Assembly: GCF_016765635.1 (NCBI RefSeq)
Contig: NZ_JAESVD010000006.1
Location: 248,001 to 312,000 of the forward strand
DNA length: 64,000 nucleotides
From: Shewanella schlegeliana
GTDB taxonomy: Bacteria; Pseudomonadota; Gammaproteobacteria; Enterobacterales; Shewanellaceae
Direction of reading: 5' to 3'
A model generated the notes under the pieces. It saw only the letters and a list, made by a program, of their open reading frames with translations. It was not told the origin of the DNA and ran no database searches. Positions within the stretch are counted from its first letter, which is position 1. The number at the start of each line of letters is the position of its first letter. Positions 44,735 to 53,240 of this stretch are shown here, one piece after another. Both the position numbers and the translations under genes were made by a program.

Positions 44735-45250
44735 CAAGTAATTTGTCGATTTTATTCAAATGGTTAAAAGGCGCTCTAACTTGTCAAGAACTAATCAATC
44801 CAAGCTCGGTTTTTATCCTTCATGATGGCAATATCGCGTGAGGCAGGCTATTCAGTCCCCTATTGTAAATCTTGCTTTATTGTCAGTTTTTCATAAAGAT
44901 TAAGCTGATAAATTTATTTTTGCTAAAATGTACGCCAACAGCAGCAGATACATACTTTCATCGCTATTGCCTCAATTGCAAAATGGCTAAAGTAGGATCC
45001 CGCAAAACGTAAAGACCTCACTAGATACTCTAAAGAGTCGCTATTTATAAACGGATGCCTGTCGCCCTTTTGGTAAGTGAGTGGGGAACTGATTAAGAGT
45101 ACGTAGTCTTTCTTAAGGAAGGTGAGCTCTCGTTATTACTTGATGGTCTCCAAAAACTCGGATTTATTTGTGGTAACCCTATTACTCTCAAGTAGAGTTA
45201 TTTTTACTAGCTACCTACAGTCCCTCTTTCATAAATAATGCCATAAGATT
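44735..45250. other. Spacer between the two tRNA units
   Basis: About 500 bp with no ORF or terminator recognised. If it is not transcribed, the right array ends before it; otherwise it is the far 3' end of the Gly-Cys-Leu transcript. Confidence 0.4.
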
Positions 45251-45295
45251 GTTTATGAAGATCGCGAGTTACCTTATATAAAAACAAATTCTTTG
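45251..45295 (-). repeat. tRNA-Leu 3'-half remnant, decayed copy in right array
   Basis: Minus strand keeps AAAGAATTTG, TATATAAGG and a TCGC-like variable-arm start only; recognised by position and shared words. Confidence 0.45.
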
Positions 45296-45335
45296 TACAT
45301 TTGCCATAAACGCAGATACAGATAAGAGCGTTATT

Positions 45336-45405
45336 TGGTACCCGCTACAGGGTTACGCTGGCATTCATATTCAACGAAGCATCTCTTATAAAAAGTAAAT
45401 CCCTT
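45336..45405 (-). repeat. tRNA-Leu 3'-half copy in right array
   Basis: Minus strand: AAGGGATTTACTTTTTATAA, then GCTTCGTTGAATATGAATGC; the T arm is disrupted but the GGGTACCA end is intact. Confidence 0.8.
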
Positions 45406-45433
45406 GTGCTTTTTTATCGTAAACGCAAGATAC

Positions 45434-45465
45434 AAAAAAGCCTCCGCATGTCAATGCGAAGGCTT
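45434..45465 (-). terminator. Terminator within the right array
   Basis: Minus strand: AAAGCCTTCGCAT-tgac-ATGCGGAGGCTTTTTT with one G-U pair; a relative of the GCCTCGAC terminators. Confidence 0.88.
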
Positions 45466-45471
45466 TAATGG

Positions 45472-45542
45472 TGGTACCCGTGGCCAAGCTTGAACAGGTT
45501 CTCTTATGCTGCGAGGCATCTCTTATAAAAAGCAAATCCCTT
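45472..45542 (-). repeat. tRNA-Leu 3'-half copy in right array, variant variable arm
   Basis: Minus strand: AAGGGATTTGCTTTTTATAA, GCCTCGCAGCATAAGAGAAC, then TGTTCAAGCTTGGCCACGGG and TACCA. Shares its variable-arm variant with the 44137 copy, so the two arrays share ancestry beyond tRNA-Leu itself. Confidence 0.85.
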
Positions 45543-45570
45543 GGGATATGAAATCTCAAATTTCAGACGT

Positions 45571-45595
45571 AAAAAAACCAGCTCTAGGCTGGTTT
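45571..45595 (-). terminator. Terminator within the right array, ACCAGC type
   Basis: Minus strand: AAACCAGC-ctaga-GCTGGTTTTTTT. Confidence 0.9.
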
Positions 45596-45615
45596 AGTCA
45601 CTCTTCGTAAGAAGA

Positions 45616-45686
45616 TGGTACCCATGGCCAGACTTGAACTGGCACACCTATTCAACGAGGCAGCTCTTATAAAAAATAAATCTCTT
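45616..45686 (-). repeat. tRNA-Leu 3'-half copy, first in right array
   Basis: Minus strand: AAGAGATTTATTTTTTATAA, GCCTCGTTGAATAGGTGTGC, then CAGTTCAAGTCTGGCCATGG and GTACCA. T arm and CCA end intact; D arm and 5' acceptor absent. Confidence 0.88.
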
Positions 45687-45712
45687 GTGCTTTTGTTGTA
45701 AACGCCAGATAC

Positions 45713-45739
45713 AAAAAAGCCCCGACAGTGTCGAGGCTT
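45713..45739 (-). terminator. Terminator after the first tRNA-Leu, GCCTCGAC type
   Basis: Minus strand: AAGCCTCGAC-act-GTCGGGGCTTTTTT, 27 nt beyond tRNA-Leu. Confidence 0.92.
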
Positions 45740-45765
45740 CTCTGCAACTCTACAAGAGAGTTATT

Positions 45766-45851
45766 TGGTACCCGTGGCCAGACTTGAACTGGCACGCTTA
45801 TTCAGCGAGGGATTTTAAATCCCTTGTGTCTACCGATTCCACCACACGGGC
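45766..45851 (-). tRNA. tRNA-Leu(UAA), first copy
   Basis: 86 nt with CCA, anticodon UAA, same as the 44433 copy. Third gene of the Gly-Cys-Leu unit, matching the E. coli glyW-cysT-leuZ order. Confidence 0.97.
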
Positions 45852-45936
45852 AAACTCTTCGACTCTGATGATACATATTGTCGGTATCAATATTGCCTAA
45901 CCTGATTAAGGTTAAACTCATCAAACTCTTAATTTG

Positions 45937-46010
45937 TGGAGGCGCGACCCGGAGTCGAACCGAGATCGACGGATTTGCAATCCGCAGCATAGCCATTCTG
46001 CCATCGCGCC
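45937..46010 (-). tRNA. tRNA-Cys(GCA), first copy
   Basis: 74 nt with CCA, anticodon GCA; between tRNA-Gly and tRNA-Leu of the first unit. Confidence 0.97.
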
Positions 46011-46023
46011 ACATGGTCTAAAT

Positions 46024-46099
46024 TGGAGCGACATATCGGGTTCGAACCGATGACCTATACCTTGGCAAGGTATCGCTCTACCAACTGAGCTAATGTCGC
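46024..46099 (-). tRNA. tRNA-Gly(GCC)
   Basis: 76 nt with CCA. Acceptor GCGACAT/ATGTCGC, anticodon GCC in CCTTGCCAAGG, T loop GTTCGAACC. First gene of the unit. Confidence 0.97.
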
Positions 46100-46161
46100 A
46101 TTTCAATTTAAACTGTATTCAAGTTCTTGCTTAGTTCGCTTCCCCTTGACTACGGAATGGC

Positions 46162-46189
46162 ATTCTACCGATTTACCCATGAGAGTCAA
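46162..46189 (-). promoter_or_regulatory. Promoter of the Gly-Cys-Leu tRNA operon
   Basis: Minus strand TTGACT, 16-bp spacer, TAGAAT, near-consensus sigma-70, 63 bp upstream of tRNA-Gly. The -35 matches that of the second unit. Confidence 0.8.
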
Positions 46190-46427
46190 TCGACAAAAAA
46201 CAAATTAGTGACTGTTTGACGTTAAAACCATCAGAAATAACAAATTTCATGCTATTTGATTATTTGGCAGCCTTGTTTATGGCATTCAAAGTCGTTTCAG
46301 AGTTGGCTATTGCAAATAATCGCTTGATAAAAGCCTTGGATTCTTTCATCGCTATCATTTACTCCACACTTTCTCTTTGCCGCTTAGGTATTCCAACCTC
46401 CCCTTTTCAGTTACCAAACTGAAAACA

Positions 46428-46455
46428 AAAACGCCTCTATGATTAGAGGCGTTTT
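46428..46455 (-). terminator. Intrinsic terminator of gapB
   Basis: AAAACGCCTCT-N6-AGAGGCGTTTT, 27 bp past the gapB stop on the minus strand. Confidence 0.88.
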
Positions 46456-46481
46456 ATAGATGGGCTTAATTCAGTAGAGAA

Positions 46482-47918
46482 TTAGCCATGAGGTAATGAC
46501 TGGTAGTTAAGGCCAAGCATTTTCTGCATAACACCAACAACCTGGCAGCTATAGCCAAATTCATTGTCGTACCATACATACAGTATCGCTCGATTGCCTT
46601 CTGCAATAGTTGCTTGTGAATCAACAACACCTGCATAACGTGAACCGACTAAGTCGCTAGACACGATTTCTGTAGAATCTGTGTAATCAATCTGGTTTTG
46701 CAGCTCTGACTGTAATGCCATATCTTTTAGATACTCATTTAGGTCATGCTTGTTTGTTTCACCATTAAGGTTAAGGCTGATAATTGCCATAGAAACGTTA
46801 GGCGTTGGAACGCGGATAGCATTACCCGTTAACTTACCTTCCAATACTGGCAACGCCTTAGATACGGCTTTAGCAGCACCTGTTTCGGTGATAACCATGT
46901 TTAATGGTGCACTACGGCCACGACGGTCAGCTTTATGATAGTTATCAATTAGGTTCTGGTCATTGGTATACGAGTGAATTGTTTCCACATGACCATTTTC
47001 AATACCGTACTTATCATTCACAGCTTTTAGCACAGGTGTAATCGCGTTAGTCGTACAGCTAGCTGCAGATACGATTGTGTCTTCATCAAGAATATCTTGC
47101 TCGTTTACACCGTAAACAACGTTCTTGATGGCGCCTTTGGCTGGAGCGGTAAGCAATACCTTGCTTGCACCTGGAGACTTAAGGTGTAAACCTAGACCCG
47201 CTTCATCTTTCCAAATGCCTGTGTTATCGACAACAAGCGCATTTGAGATGCCAAACTTAGTGTAATCCACTTCATCTGGAGAGTTTGCGTAGATCACCTG
47301 AATATAGGTACCGTTGGCGATGATTGCATTGTTCTCTTCATCGACTTCAACTGAACCATTAAATGGACCATGAACAGAGTCACGACGCAATAGGCTGGCA
47401 CGCTTTTCTAAATCGCCAGTACGGCCGCCACGAAGTACGATAGCACGTAGTCTAAGCTTGTTGCTTACACCCGTTCTTTCAATAAGCAAACGTGCGAGTA
47501 GACGACCAATACGACCAAAGCCATAAAGAACAACATCTCTTGCTTCTTGGTCATCTTGATGGGTGATTGCATCTGCAAGTTCGCGGCTCATGTAAGCTTC
47601 AATCTGACTTGCATCTTGATATTCGCGCCAGTAATTAACCGCGAGTTTACCGATGTCAACTTTACACTGCTTTACCGCCAACTTGCTTAGGGCTTCAACA
47701 AATGGAAAGCTTTCACGTAGTCTCAGTTTTTCACCAACATGGCGACGCACTAAACGGTGCGATTTGATGATTTCGATTGTAGAGGCATTAAGTAGAGGTT
47801 TGCCATAGACGACGACTTCTACACCTTGGTTACGGTATAACTTACCAAGCAATGGCTGCATAGCCTCAGCCATCTCGAAACGTTCTTGCCAACTTTGTAG
47901 GTGTTTATCAGCGCTCAT
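46482..47918 (-). CDS. gapB: Glyceraldehyde-3-phosphate dehydrogenase, long GapB type
   Basis: 478-residue GAPDH, about 140 residues longer than ordinary GapA because of an N-terminal extension (roughly residues 1-125) rich in charged helices. The Rossmann domain begins VVLYGFGRIGRLLARLL. The catalytic Cys is in SAASCTTNAITPVLKAV and the His is in the region IHSYTNDQNLIDNYHKADRR. Shewanella and Vibrio carry this long form next to gapA; it is thought to serve gluconeogenesis or NADP use, which I cannot confirm here. Divergent from the DUF2989 lipoprotein gene. Confidence 0.9.
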   Translation of the reverse strand: MSADKHLQSWQERFEMAEAMQPLLGKLYRNQGVEVVVYGKPLLNASTIEIIKSHRLVRRHVGEKLRLRESFPFVEALSKLAVKQCKVDIGKLAVNYWREYQDASQIEAYMSRELADAITHQDDQEARDVVLYGFGRIGRLLARLLIERTGVSNKLRLRAIVLRGGRTGDLEKRASLLRRDSVHGPFNGSVEVDEENNAIIANGTYIQVIYANSPDEVDYTKFGISNALVVDNTGIWKDEAGLGLHLKSPGASKVLLTAPAKGAIKNVVYGVNEQDILDEDTIVSAASCTTNAITPVLKAVNDKYGIENGHVETIHSYTNDQNLIDNYHKADRRGRSAPLNMVITETGAAKAVSKALPVLEGKLTGNAIRVPTPNVSMAIISLNLNGETNKHDLNEYLKDMALQSELQNQIDYTDSTEIVSSDLVGSRYAGVVDSQATIAEGNRAILYVWYDNEFGYSCQVVGVMQKMLGLNYQSLPHG

Positions 47919-48122
47919 TAACAGATCCTTTATCTCACTTTTCTGACTTTTTTGTCAGAAATGTTTGAGTAACAAAAAGAAAAGACCAATAATCTATCGT
48001 TATATAGGGGATCTTTCCCCGTTTGGTCGGCGCTATTGTAATGAAAAGTGTGCTCTCAAGCTAGCAAGATATTTTTCATAACATTGTAATTTTATTAGAT
48101 AAAAAGCTATCTGGAGCCTGGT

Positions 48123-48974
48123 TTGAACCGAAAACTTGTAATGATTACATCATTTTTTGGGATTCCGCTTGTTTTTGGTCTTTTTGGCTGCGAACAGCCG
48201 ACAAATACTCAGATCATTTGTAACAAAAATCCTGAACTTTGTGCAGATCTACATAAAGATAGTTGGTGTCGATTTGAACGAGGAGACTTGATCCGCAATA
48301 GGTTCAAGCTAAAAAGTATACAAGACCCATCTGGTAAGGAGATTTATCAGCAACTAGTGTACTTAGAAAGTTACAACAAATGCGTCGAACTTGCCGCGGG
48401 TGTACAACACATTTTACATCCAGAGCGCACCAATGATCGGGCTCGCGCATTCGGATTAAGCTCACAATCACTAGCGCAGTTACAAGAAAGCACCAAGGGG
48501 AGCTCTGACCCCCACCTCGCCTATTATCATTGGTCACGCTTTAACGATAGTGATGCAGAGGCAATTGTTTTCGCAGCAGAGCAAGAGAATAAGATTACAG
48601 ATACTGACCTAAAGGCCCAGTTAGCGTCTTATTTTGTGAAAGTCAGTCCCCAAAAGTCTAAACAACTCTACGCTCAAGTATTTCAAGGCAGTACAGCAGA
48701 AGAGTTCGATCCTGATTGGCTTCTAGCATTGGCGACGCTCTACCGCCTAGAAAACAAAGCGGAAATTGAATATTGGCTATCAAAGACCAACATCGAGTTG
48801 ACTCAGGCAAACTTTTCTAAGGAGCAGATGCTCGCCCTCATTAAGGGAGATAAGGCACTGCAACGAAGATTGGACCAAGATGCAACTAAGCTTGCAGATC
48901 AGCTTAAAGGTGGAAAGTATCAACAAAGTAAGCTAAAAATATTGCTTGATAAAGAGTTACCCAAACCTCTATAG
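48123..48974 (+). CDS. DUF2989-type lipoprotein
   Basis: 283-residue predicted lipoprotein between the two gap genes. The signal sequence TSFFGIPLVFGLFGC ends in lipobox LFGC. The mature part has paired Cys (ICNKNPELCADL, DSWCRFERG) and a helical, TPR-like C-terminal half (DADAEAI-like helices, residues 135-270). It fits the DUF2989 family as I recall it. Start TTG at 48123 follows TCTGGAG; ATG 48141 is an alternative. Function unknown. Located head-to-head with gapB and 220 bp before gapA. Confidence 0.75.
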   Translation: MNRKLVMITSFFGIPLVFGLFGCEQPTNTQIICNKNPELCADLHKDSWCRFERGDLIRNRFKLKSIQDPSGKEIYQQLVYLESYNKCVELAAGVQHILHPERTNDRARAFGLSSQSLAQLQESTKGSSDPHLAYYHWSRFNDSDAEAIVFAAEQENKITDTDLKAQLASYFVKVSPQKSKQLYAQVFQGSTAEEFDPDWLLALATLYRLENKAEIEYWLSKTNIELTQANFSKEQMLALIKGDKALQRRLDQDATKLADQLKGGKYQQSKLKILLDKELPKPL

Positions 48975-49194
48975 AGGTTTGATTGTCGAACACTCTTTTT
49001 CGGCAATATTTTTGCCAACTTACAGTTATTCTGTAGATTGACACAATTTATATTCGAATTCGCGACACGTGTAAAAAAATTACCTAAACAATAGCAATAT
49101 TTAGCCATTTATCACCGATATCACTTGACGGTGGCTGCCAGTTTGGTAATTTTACTACCAGATTCTATTTTTTCTTTTACCTGAGGGATATGAG

Positions 49195-50205
49195 ATGACT
49201 ATCCGAGTTGCAATTAACGGCTATGGCCGTATCGGCCGCAATGTTCTACGTGCACTATATGAAAGCGAAAAGAACTATCCTATCAAGATTGTTGCACTAA
49301 ACGATTTAGGTGATGCTTCAATCAACGCTCATTTAACTAAATACGATTCTGTACATGGTCGCTTTAATGCAAAAGTAGAGCACGCAGATGATGCTATTTT
49401 TGTGAATGAAGATAAGATCCTTACCTTCCAAGAGCGTGATCCATCAAAACTTCCTTGGAAAGAACTGGATGTAGATGTGGTATTCGAATGTACTGGTATT
49501 TTCACATCTAAGGAGTCTGTTCAGCCTCACCTAGACGCGGGTGCCAAAAAGGTCATTATTTCTGCACCAGGTAAGAATGTCGATGCAACTGTTGTTTACG
49601 GCGTAAACAATGATGTCATCACTGCCGATATGACCGTTATCTCAAATGCTTCTTGTACAACTAACTGTTTAGCGCCATTTGCTAAGCCGTTAAATGACGA
49701 GATTGGCATTGAATCTGGTCTAATGACCACAATTCACGCTTACACGAATGACCAACGTTTGTCTGATGTTTATCATACAGACCTTCGTCGTGCTCGTGCA
49801 GCGGCTATGTCGATGATCCCAACTAAGACTGGTGCAGCAGCTGCTGTAGGTCTTGTGGTTCCAGAGCTTGCTGGTAAATTCGATGGCTTAGCGGTTCGCG
49901 TTCCAACCGTTAACGTTTCACTAGTTGACCTGTCTTTTGTAGCTGCACGCGACACAAGCGTCGAAGAGATCAATGCAATCATCGAAAAAGCGGCCTCTGT
50001 TGCGCCACTGAGTGAAGTGTTGGCTGTTAATCATGAGCCATTGGTATCTATCGACTTTAACCACAACCCATACTCTTCTAACTTCGATGCGACACAAACA
50101 CGTGTTAACGGTCGTCTAGTTAAAGTAATGGCTTGGTACGATAACGAATGGGGCTTCAGTAACCGCATGCTAGACAATGCCGTTGCACTAATGAATGCTA
50201 AGTAG
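49195..50205 (+). CDS. gapA: Glyceraldehyde-3-phosphate dehydrogenase
   Basis: 336-residue NAD-type glycolytic GAPDH. Starts [20 protein letters not shown]; the residue after the second strand is in ALNDLGDA, Asp favouring NAD. Catalytic Cys in [15 protein letters not shown] and His in [13 protein letters not shown]. Full length with no unusual features. ATG follows GAGGGAT. Shares the region with gapB; the two differ greatly, so they are not recent duplicates. Confidence 0.96.
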   Translation: MTIRVAINGYGRIGRNVLRALYESEKNYPIKIVALNDLGDASINAHLTKYDSVHGRFNAKVEHADDAIFVNEDKILTFQERDPSKLPWKELDVDVVFECTGIFTSKESVQPHLDAGAKKVIISAPGKNVDATVVYGVNNDVITADMTVISNASCTTNCLAPFAKPLNDEIGIESGLMTTIHAYTNDQRLSDVYHTDLRRARAAAMSMIPTKTGAAAAVGLVVPELAGKFDGLAVRVPTVNVSLVDLSFVAARDTSVEEINAIIEKAASVAPLSEVLAVNHEPLVSIDFNHNPYSSNFDATQTRVNGRLVKVMAWYDNEWGFSNRMLDNAVALMNAK

Positions 50206-50220
50206 TTCGTGAGTAAAATT

Positions 50221-50249
50221 AAAAAACCCAGCATCTGCTGGGTTTTTTT
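50221..50249 (+). terminator. Intrinsic terminator of gapA
   Basis: AAAAAACCCAGC-atct-GCTGGGTTTTTT, 15 bp after the stop. Confidence 0.94.
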
Positions 50250-50357
50250 ATGCTTAGATATTTTCTGTTTAGAAAAGAAGTCATCGCCTTATTAAGCTAA
50301 GCAATAAGCTCTCAAGCCTCTGAACAGTCTCCTCCACTAAAAGAAACATCAAAACAG

Positions 50358-50687
50358 TTAACCTGTGAGTGTTCTCACCCGAGGAGCCCCTATCGCTTCA
50401 TCAATATTTTCAAGGTTTTGGTCAATATATCCGAGCAAGATGTTTTTCTCAGTACTTCCCATATCTGCAATCAATATGGCTCTATGCAGCTCGAGGGATT
50501 CTGACTTAAGGGTTAAAAGCGTTAAGGCGGAGATCTGATCTTCGTTGTTATAGCGCCTCAGCAATGTACGCAGAGTGATCTCTAGCGATGTTTGCACACT
50601 ATGATTCAAAATGCAGATCTTTTCATCCACAATGCTTTGCGCTGCTAAACCACAATACTGTCGTTGCTGCTGTAAAGTATATTGCAT
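50358..50687 (-). CDS. Small hypothetical helical protein
   Basis: 109-residue soluble protein of unknown family, largely helical: MQYTLQQQRQYCGLAAQSIV, then TSLEITLRTLLRRYNNED, SLELHRAILIADMG and LLGYIDQNLENIDEAI. No signal peptide or TM segment. ATG 50687 follows AAGAGGTGG, a strong ribosome site; a GTG at 50693 lies within that site and is unlikely. Monocistronic. The good start makes a real gene likely, but I cannot assign a function. Confidence 0.65.
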   Translation of the reverse strand: MQYTLQQQRQYCGLAAQSIVDEKICILNHSVQTSLEITLRTLLRRYNNEDQISALTLLTLKSESLELHRAILIADMGSTEKNILLGYIDQNLENIDEAIGAPRVRTLTG

Positions 50688-50825
50688 GGCCACCTCTTAA
50701 GGTTGTAGGCCTACATAGGTAGGCTTTGTGTGACACATCATAGCAATTTGGAACTGTACTAATACTTAATAGAGTACTTAATAGAGATCAATTAACAGTG
50801 GTAGGACAGCAAGTGATTAAACGGT

Positions 50826-51113
50826 TTAGCTTCGTTTAATACGCACAACTTTAAAAATATCCATTTCAAAACCCGCAACACCCTGAGTGTCTGGATAATA
50901 AGTCACATTGACTCTAGCCCCATTAAGGCTTTTGTATTTTTTGGTTCTGCGAAATGTAAAAGGTGTATCGCAGTCATCGATCATCACTGTGTGTTGTACC
51001 CAATCATCTTTAACTCTTTGGGTATGTGAGCACACTTTAACCCCTTCAGAATGTACTAGCTTATCGTGCTTAACTAGCATTTTGTCTACTGTGGACTTCA
51101 CAATTTCCTCCAT
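50826..51113 (-). CDS. Small hypothetical protein, beta-rich
   Basis: 95-residue protein: an N-terminal helix (MEEIVKSTVDKMLVKHDKLV), then alternating strands (VKVCSHTQRVKDDWVQHTVM, FTFRRTKKYKSLNGARVNVT) that suggest a small OB- or SH3-like barrel. It is basic overall with no signal peptide. Family not recognised. The start follows AGGAAATT-type sequence. Monocistronic, between the 50358 gene and a FAD oxidoreductase. Confidence 0.6.
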   Translation of the reverse strand: MEEIVKSTVDKMLVKHDKLVHSEGVKVCSHTQRVKDDWVQHTVMIDDCDTPFTFRRTKKYKSLNGARVNVTYYPDTQGVAGFEMDIFKVVRIKRS

Positions 51114-51169
51114 AGCAAAAAAGTAGTCTTTAACCGTAGCACAGACTGGCTATTGAGTAAAAAATTCAC

Positions 51170-52519
51170 TTAAAAATAGCGATCTTTTACCCAGCCATAC
51201 TGGTAGTAACCCCATTGCCCTAACCTTCTTAAACGAGCACAGGGAAACCTTGGAGCAGCTTGATGGTATAAGGGAAGCGAAGGCACTGGGAGGCCGACAA
51301 TTTGCTCAGAGAGCCGATAAGCCGCCTGAGCACTGAAAGATACTCCTGCACCACAGTAACCTAAGCTATAGCCAACTCCGTTAGTTTCGAATACATGGGG
51401 AATATCATCAAAGCTGGCTGCAATCCACCCGGTCCAGTTATAGTCCAGTTTTTTAAATTTTAGTGCGGGAAAACATTGTGTTAAAGCGAACTTCAGCCGT
51501 TCTTGATACACTGGATTTTGTGAATTTCGCCCAAAAATTGCACCTCTACCACCAAAAAGCAGACGATTATCAGGTAACAAGCGATAATAATATTTTAATA
51601 TGCGGGTATCCATTACTACTTCTCGTGTATGAATACCCAATATAGCAAGCTCGTCTGCAGTTAAAGGTTCGGTAACAATAATATTGCTTAATATAGGCAG
51701 GAAACGATTATCCACTGTCGGATGAAAATGCTTGGGTGTATAACCATTTCCCAAACTTACGACCTTCTTCGCCCTTAACTCTCCATTTGATGTGATTAAC
51801 CTATGAGTCCCTTCTTCCTCAACCCACGACTCGACGCACGTATGCTCATACAGGGGAACACTCAATTTTTCGACAATCCTTTTATAGCCCTGCAGTAATT
51901 TAAGCGGGTTAACACCAAAGCCTTGCTCTACCCTTAAGGCACCAACTGCCTGATGGTGGTTCAAGTATTCGGCCTTAAGCTGCGCTTCGCTGATAAGTTG
52001 TGTACTCTCTCCTAAGTGTTTATCGATAAAGTTGGCAGTATCGCTTAGTTGTTTGAATGCTTTTCGGTTATGCGCAATTTTAAGATACCCCTTAACTTGT
52101 GGTTCACATTCAATTTTGTGATCCGCGATTAACCTTTCTACCCGCTCTACTGCTTGTGTAAACTCATGATGAATACCTTTAGCAATCCCCAGATCCCAAC
52201 GTTGTACCATTTGGCTGTAGCCCAGACGTCCAGAACCTCTTAACACAAAGCCGGCATTGCGAGCACTTGCACCAAATCCTATCCTATTCGCCTCTAGCAC
52301 ACAGACATCGACATGATGATATTTGGCAAGGTAGTACGCGGTTAAAAGGCCTGTATAACCACCGCCTATGATGGCCACATCAGTCTGTAGTCTTGCTCTT
52401 AGTGGGGCTCTCGCCGTACAGAGTTCAACGGTATCAGACCAGTAAGAATGGCAATGTGAAAGTGATTTAGGTGAAGTGGCAACTAATGGATCAAAGCGAT
52501 CACTTTGTTGATTGCTCAT
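51170..52519 (-). CDS. FAD-dependent oxidoreductase (DAO family)
   Basis: 449-residue flavoprotein of the D-amino-acid oxidase superfamily, similar to PuuB/OrdL-type gamma-glutamylputrescine or amine oxidases. The FAD-binding Rossmann motif is DVAIIGGGYTGLLTAYYLAK, followed by VLEANRIGFGASARNAGF, typical of the family. A second FAD contact is GYSLGYCGAGVSFSAQAAYR near the end. A short, variable N-terminus precedes it. It lies downstream of a GNAT gene with eight bases between, so the pair is an operon. Substrate unknown; an amine or amino acid is likely. Confidence 0.85.
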   Translation of the reverse strand: MSNQQSDRFDPLVATSPKSLSHCHSYWSDTVELCTARAPLRARLQTDVAIIGGGYTGLLTAYYLAKYHHVDVCVLEANRIGFGASARNAGFVLRGSGRLGYSQMVQRWDLGIAKGIHHEFTQAVERVERLIADHKIECEPQVKGYLKIAHNRKAFKQLSDTANFIDKHLGESTQLISEAQLKAEYLNHHQAVGALRVEQGFGVNPLKLLQGYKRIVEKLSVPLYEHTCVESWVEEEGTHRLITSNGELRAKKVVSLGNGYTPKHFHPTVDNRFLPILSNIIVTEPLTADELAILGIHTREVVMDTRILKYYYRLLPDNRLLFGGRGAIFGRNSQNPVYQERLKFALTQCFPALKFKKLDYNWTGWIAASFDDIPHVFETNGVGYSLGYCGAGVSFSAQAAYRLSEQIVGLPVPSLPLYHQAAPRFPCARLRRLGQWGYYQYGWVKDRYF

Positions 52520-52527
52520 GCGCCCTC

Positions 52528-53079
52528 CTAAAAAGTCAGTAGCATTTCACATGCCACGCAATGACAATTCGGGCCACACAGGATACATACATAGTCAGGG
52601 TGCTCCTCGGTATCATTCCATCGGTTAGGATGTTCGTATATCAACTTACCGCCAGCTTTTGTGAAATACTTAACGGCAGCATTATTAGGGCTTTGTTGCC
52701 AAAGGTGACTCACGCCAGCAGTTGCGCCCTGCTGCGTTAATGCTGAAATGGAAGCTTGGAGTAACCTTCCCCCTAATCCTTTCCCTCTTGCGTCCTTAGC
52801 GACTGTATTACACTTAAAATAACCAACGCACTCCTCTTCTATGCCCCATAGTTTAGGCGAGCACCATTTATCTATCGGCCATTGACCTGGAGCATAGCAG
52901 AGCCTAAAGCCAAGTAAGGCGCCCTTTTCTATGGCAACAAAACAACTGTTAATGCCCTTTTTATATCCAAGACTAACGATGTGCGCTAACGATTTTGCGT
53001 CTAGATAGCCATCTCCGTGAACTTGGTTTCCAAGTGCGATAACGGCATCAAAATGTATAGGGGTTAGTGGGACAATCAT
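52528..53079 (-). CDS. GNAT-family acetyltransferase with Cys-rich tail
   Basis: 183-residue N-acetyltransferase. The acetyl-CoA loop AKDARGKGLGGRLLQASISAL matches the GNAT pattern Q/R-x-x-G-x-G/A. The acceptor is unknown. The last 22 residues, following WNDTEEHPDY, contain five Cys (CILCGPNCHCVACE), which may bind a metal. Together with the FAD oxidase just downstream it may act on the same small amine. The start follows AAGAGGTCAC. No further family match. Confidence 0.8.
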   Translation of the reverse strand: MIVPLTPIHFDAVIALGNQVHGDGYLDAKSLAHIVSLGYKKGINSCFVAIEKGALLGFRLCYAPGQWPIDKWCSPKLWGIEEECVGYFKCNTVAKDARGKGLGGRLLQASISALTQQGATAGVSHLWQQSPNNAAVKYFTKAGGKLIYEHPNRWNDTEEHPDYVCILCGPNCHCVACEMLLTF

Positions 53080-53183
53080 GTGACCTCTTATTATTAACCT
53101 AACACGAGTATCACATTAACATGTTTTGTTTGGGGAGTTCCTCTGAGGTGTACTGACTTATCAATTTCAATTAACAAGCATAA

Positions 53184-53214
53184 AAAAAGCGTTATGTCTT
53201 AGACATAACGCTTT
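53184..53214 (-). terminator. Terminator after the RimB-RimK gene
   Basis: AAAGCGTTATGTCT and AGACATAACGCTTT form a 14-bp near-perfect palindrome with flanking A/T; 27 bp past the stop on minus. Confidence 0.85.
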
Positions 53215-53240
53215 CTCATTGAAACTATTGGTTTGACGAG

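Noticed and set aside
43791-45765. CRISPR array
   Set aside because: Repeats are tRNA-Leu fragments of varying length with terminators between them, not short identical repeats with unique spacers, and no cas genes are present.
45685-46106. Several 60-70 codon ORFs over the tRNA genes
   Set aside because: They read through functional tRNAs and terminators on both strands.
46216-46422. 68-codon ORF upstream of the tRNA operon
   Set aside because: It starts next to the tRNA promoter and has no ribosome site.
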